DNA of 64,000 bases, taken from assembly GCA_965220055.1 (NCBI GenBank), contig CBDCPE010000004.1:186001-250000 (forward strand), in the 5' to 3' direction. Each line of letters starts with the position of its first letter. The stretch's first letter is position 1. The notes under the pieces were generated by a model, which saw only the letters and a list, made by a program, of their open reading frames with translations, had not been told where the DNA came from and ran no database searches. The translations under genes and the position numbers were made by a program. This document shows, piece by piece, positions 62,700 through 64,000 of this stretch. This stretch comes from Bin87 sp965220055 (lineage in GTDB: Bacteria; Chloroflexota; Dehalococcoidia; Lucifugimonadales; UBA3495).

Positions 62700-64000
62700 C
62701 TACAGTTGCAGAAATGTGGTGAGGAGTTTCAGGCGGCGTCGGTAATGGCAGCGGCGGGCCGTTGCCTGGTGCCGCCGTCTCCACCGGGACCACCGCAGCA
62801 CTGATTCGTCCGTAGGTTGATGTCTCCATATCAGCCGGTAGAGCAACCGCCGGACCTCGGGCACCGTCAGGGGTATCAGCTTTTCGTCCAAGCTGGGACA
62901 GCCCCCTTTTCCCCCGGACCTCCTGGTTCCAACGCCTGGCGCCGGACCACCGCCAGGCAGGCGTGGGCCAGCATCGCCAGGGTGATGTGCCGGTACCAGC
63001 CATCCCATTTCCGGACTTCATACTGGTCCAGACCCACCTCTCCCTTGGCCTCCTCAAAGCATTCTTCGATGGTCCAACGAGTTCCGGCCACCTGCACCAG
63101 TTCCTCCAGAGCCGTATCAACCGGGCCGAAGCAGACGTAATAGGCCAACTCCCCGGGCTTGGCGATGCTGCGCCGGACCAGCAGCCAGTACCCCTTGCCC
63201 GGCTCCTTCAGGGGCCGGATCTCCACCCGCGCCCAATCGTATACCCGGGGTCCCTTGGCGCCGTCGCCCGCGCTGCGCCGCACCCAGCCGGGTTCCTCCA
63301 CCCCAGGCGCCAGCCGGTCCGCCCGCACCTGTCGCCATCCCTTGTCCGTCTCTGCCCACAGCTTCTCGTTGCTCCTGACGGCCAGCACGTGGGGAACGTC
63401 TCGCCGCTCCAGCCACCGCCGCAGGTTGCGGTCGTTGCCGTAGACTTCGTCCCCAGTGACCCAGCCGAAGGGCACTCCCGATTCCAGCGCCCGCTCCAGC
63501 ATCCGCCGGGCCAGTTGCGCCTTGGTGCGGAATGCCACTTTCTCAGGCACCCCAGCCTCTCGCCTCCGTTCCAGGTCATCAGCCCACACCCGAGGCAGGT
63601 AGAGTTCCCGGTCCATCAGGGTCCTCCCTGGGGCAGAGGCGTAGGTCAAAAATACCCCGATCTGGCAGTTCTCGATCCGCCCCGCCGTGCCGCTATACTG
63701 CCGCTGCACCCCAACGGACTTGTTCCCCTTCTTCAGAAATCCCGTCTCGTCCACCACCAGAACTCCATGGACGTCGCCCAGATGCTCCACCACGTAGTCC
63801 CTGAGATCGTCGCGAACCAGGTCGGCGTCCCAGACGTAGGTGGACAGCAGGTGCTGCACCCCATAGGGGGTGGCGTCCCCCGCCTGCTCCGCCAGTTGCC
63901 AGCCGTTCTTGCGTTCCACGGGACTGAGCAGCCCTCGCAGGTAGTCCAACACCCGCCTACGCGGCTCGGGACGCCGGAATCGTCCCGCAATGCACTCGTG
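62700..64000 (-). pseudogene. IS701-family transposase, 5' end beyond window, frameshifted near its end
   Basis: The minus strand is open from base 64000 (HECIAGRFRRPEPRRRVLDY LRGLL, continuing upstream of the window) through GVLVVDETGFLKKGNKSVGV QRQY (first Asp), PFGWVTGDEVYGNDRNLRRW (second Asp) and TRWTIEECFEEAKGEVGLDQ YEVR (Glu), to a stop at 62876. Beyond a G-rich run near 62910 the conserved tail LIPLTVPEVRRLLYRLIW continues in another frame to 62700, so a one-base shift removes about 65 residues. The catalytic part is intact. Confidence 0.85.

Overview
The window is GC-rich bacterial DNA (about 60% G+C by eye) with GTG and TTG starts, many insertion sequences and no rRNA or tRNA gene that I could find. 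No phylogenetic marker is present, so the host is uncertain; the mix of families would fit an uncultured, IS-rich bacterium of the Chloroflexota (SAR202/Dehalococcoidia-like) type, which is a guess. It reads as a short metabolic segment followed by a long defence island in a fast-decaying, transposon-rich region.

Layout. 1-13 kb: a Phd-type antitoxin directly followed by a DUF3644/HEPN-like protein, an aldo/keto reductase, an alpha/beta hydrolase, an ATP-grasp protein, a STAS protein, a HicAB pair with a broken hicA, a deiodinase-like selenoprotein (in-frame UGA plus SECIS-like hairpin), a dienelactone hydrolase with an in-frame amber codon, a PD-(D/E)XK-like protein, a large hydrolase and an NHL beta-propeller. 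14.4-20.9 kb: a pile of insertion sequences (ISNCY, IS66, IS5 remnant, an integrase-core IS and IS630), partly nested. 21.4-28.5 kb: a tyrosine integrase with a nonsense codon, then a minus-strand set holding a YgjP-like metallopeptidase, HsdR without HsdM/HsdS, a broken protein sharing the HsdR N-terminal signature, and a gluzincin-type protease. 29-34.7 kb: IS1380 and IS630 copies, an unrecognised gene, a HEPN protein and methyltransferase-HNH debris.

34.8-47.3 kb is a type I-G (formerly I-U) CRISPR-Cas locus: a small decaying array, cas3 (helicase then HD), csx17, csb1, csb2, a cas4-cas1 fusion split by an insertion sequence inside the Cas4 cysteine cluster, cas2, and an 18-repeat array with an internal tandem duplication. 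48.2-50.9 kb is a Septu-like PtuA/PtuB pair. 51-54 kb is IS1380 plus remnants, including a PIN-toxin fragment joined to IS1380. 54.3-58 kb encodes a roughly 1221-residue protein with the domain plan of SAMD9/SAMD9L (AlbA/Schlafen-like domain, STAND-like P-loop, TPR, OB-like tail), the most striking single gene. 58.2-64 kb holds a GmrSD-like type IV restriction protein, an AbiEi/AbiEii pair with a broken AbiEii, an IS5 copy and an IS701 transposase running off the end.

The defence genes cover DNA restriction (HsdR, GmrSD, CRISPR, Septu) and abortive-infection or toxin-type responses (HEPN proteins, AbiE, HicAB, PIN, SAMD9-like). Many are visibly damaged by IS insertion, point nonsense, one-base frameshifts or short tandem duplications, so the island looks like a mixture of live and dying modules.
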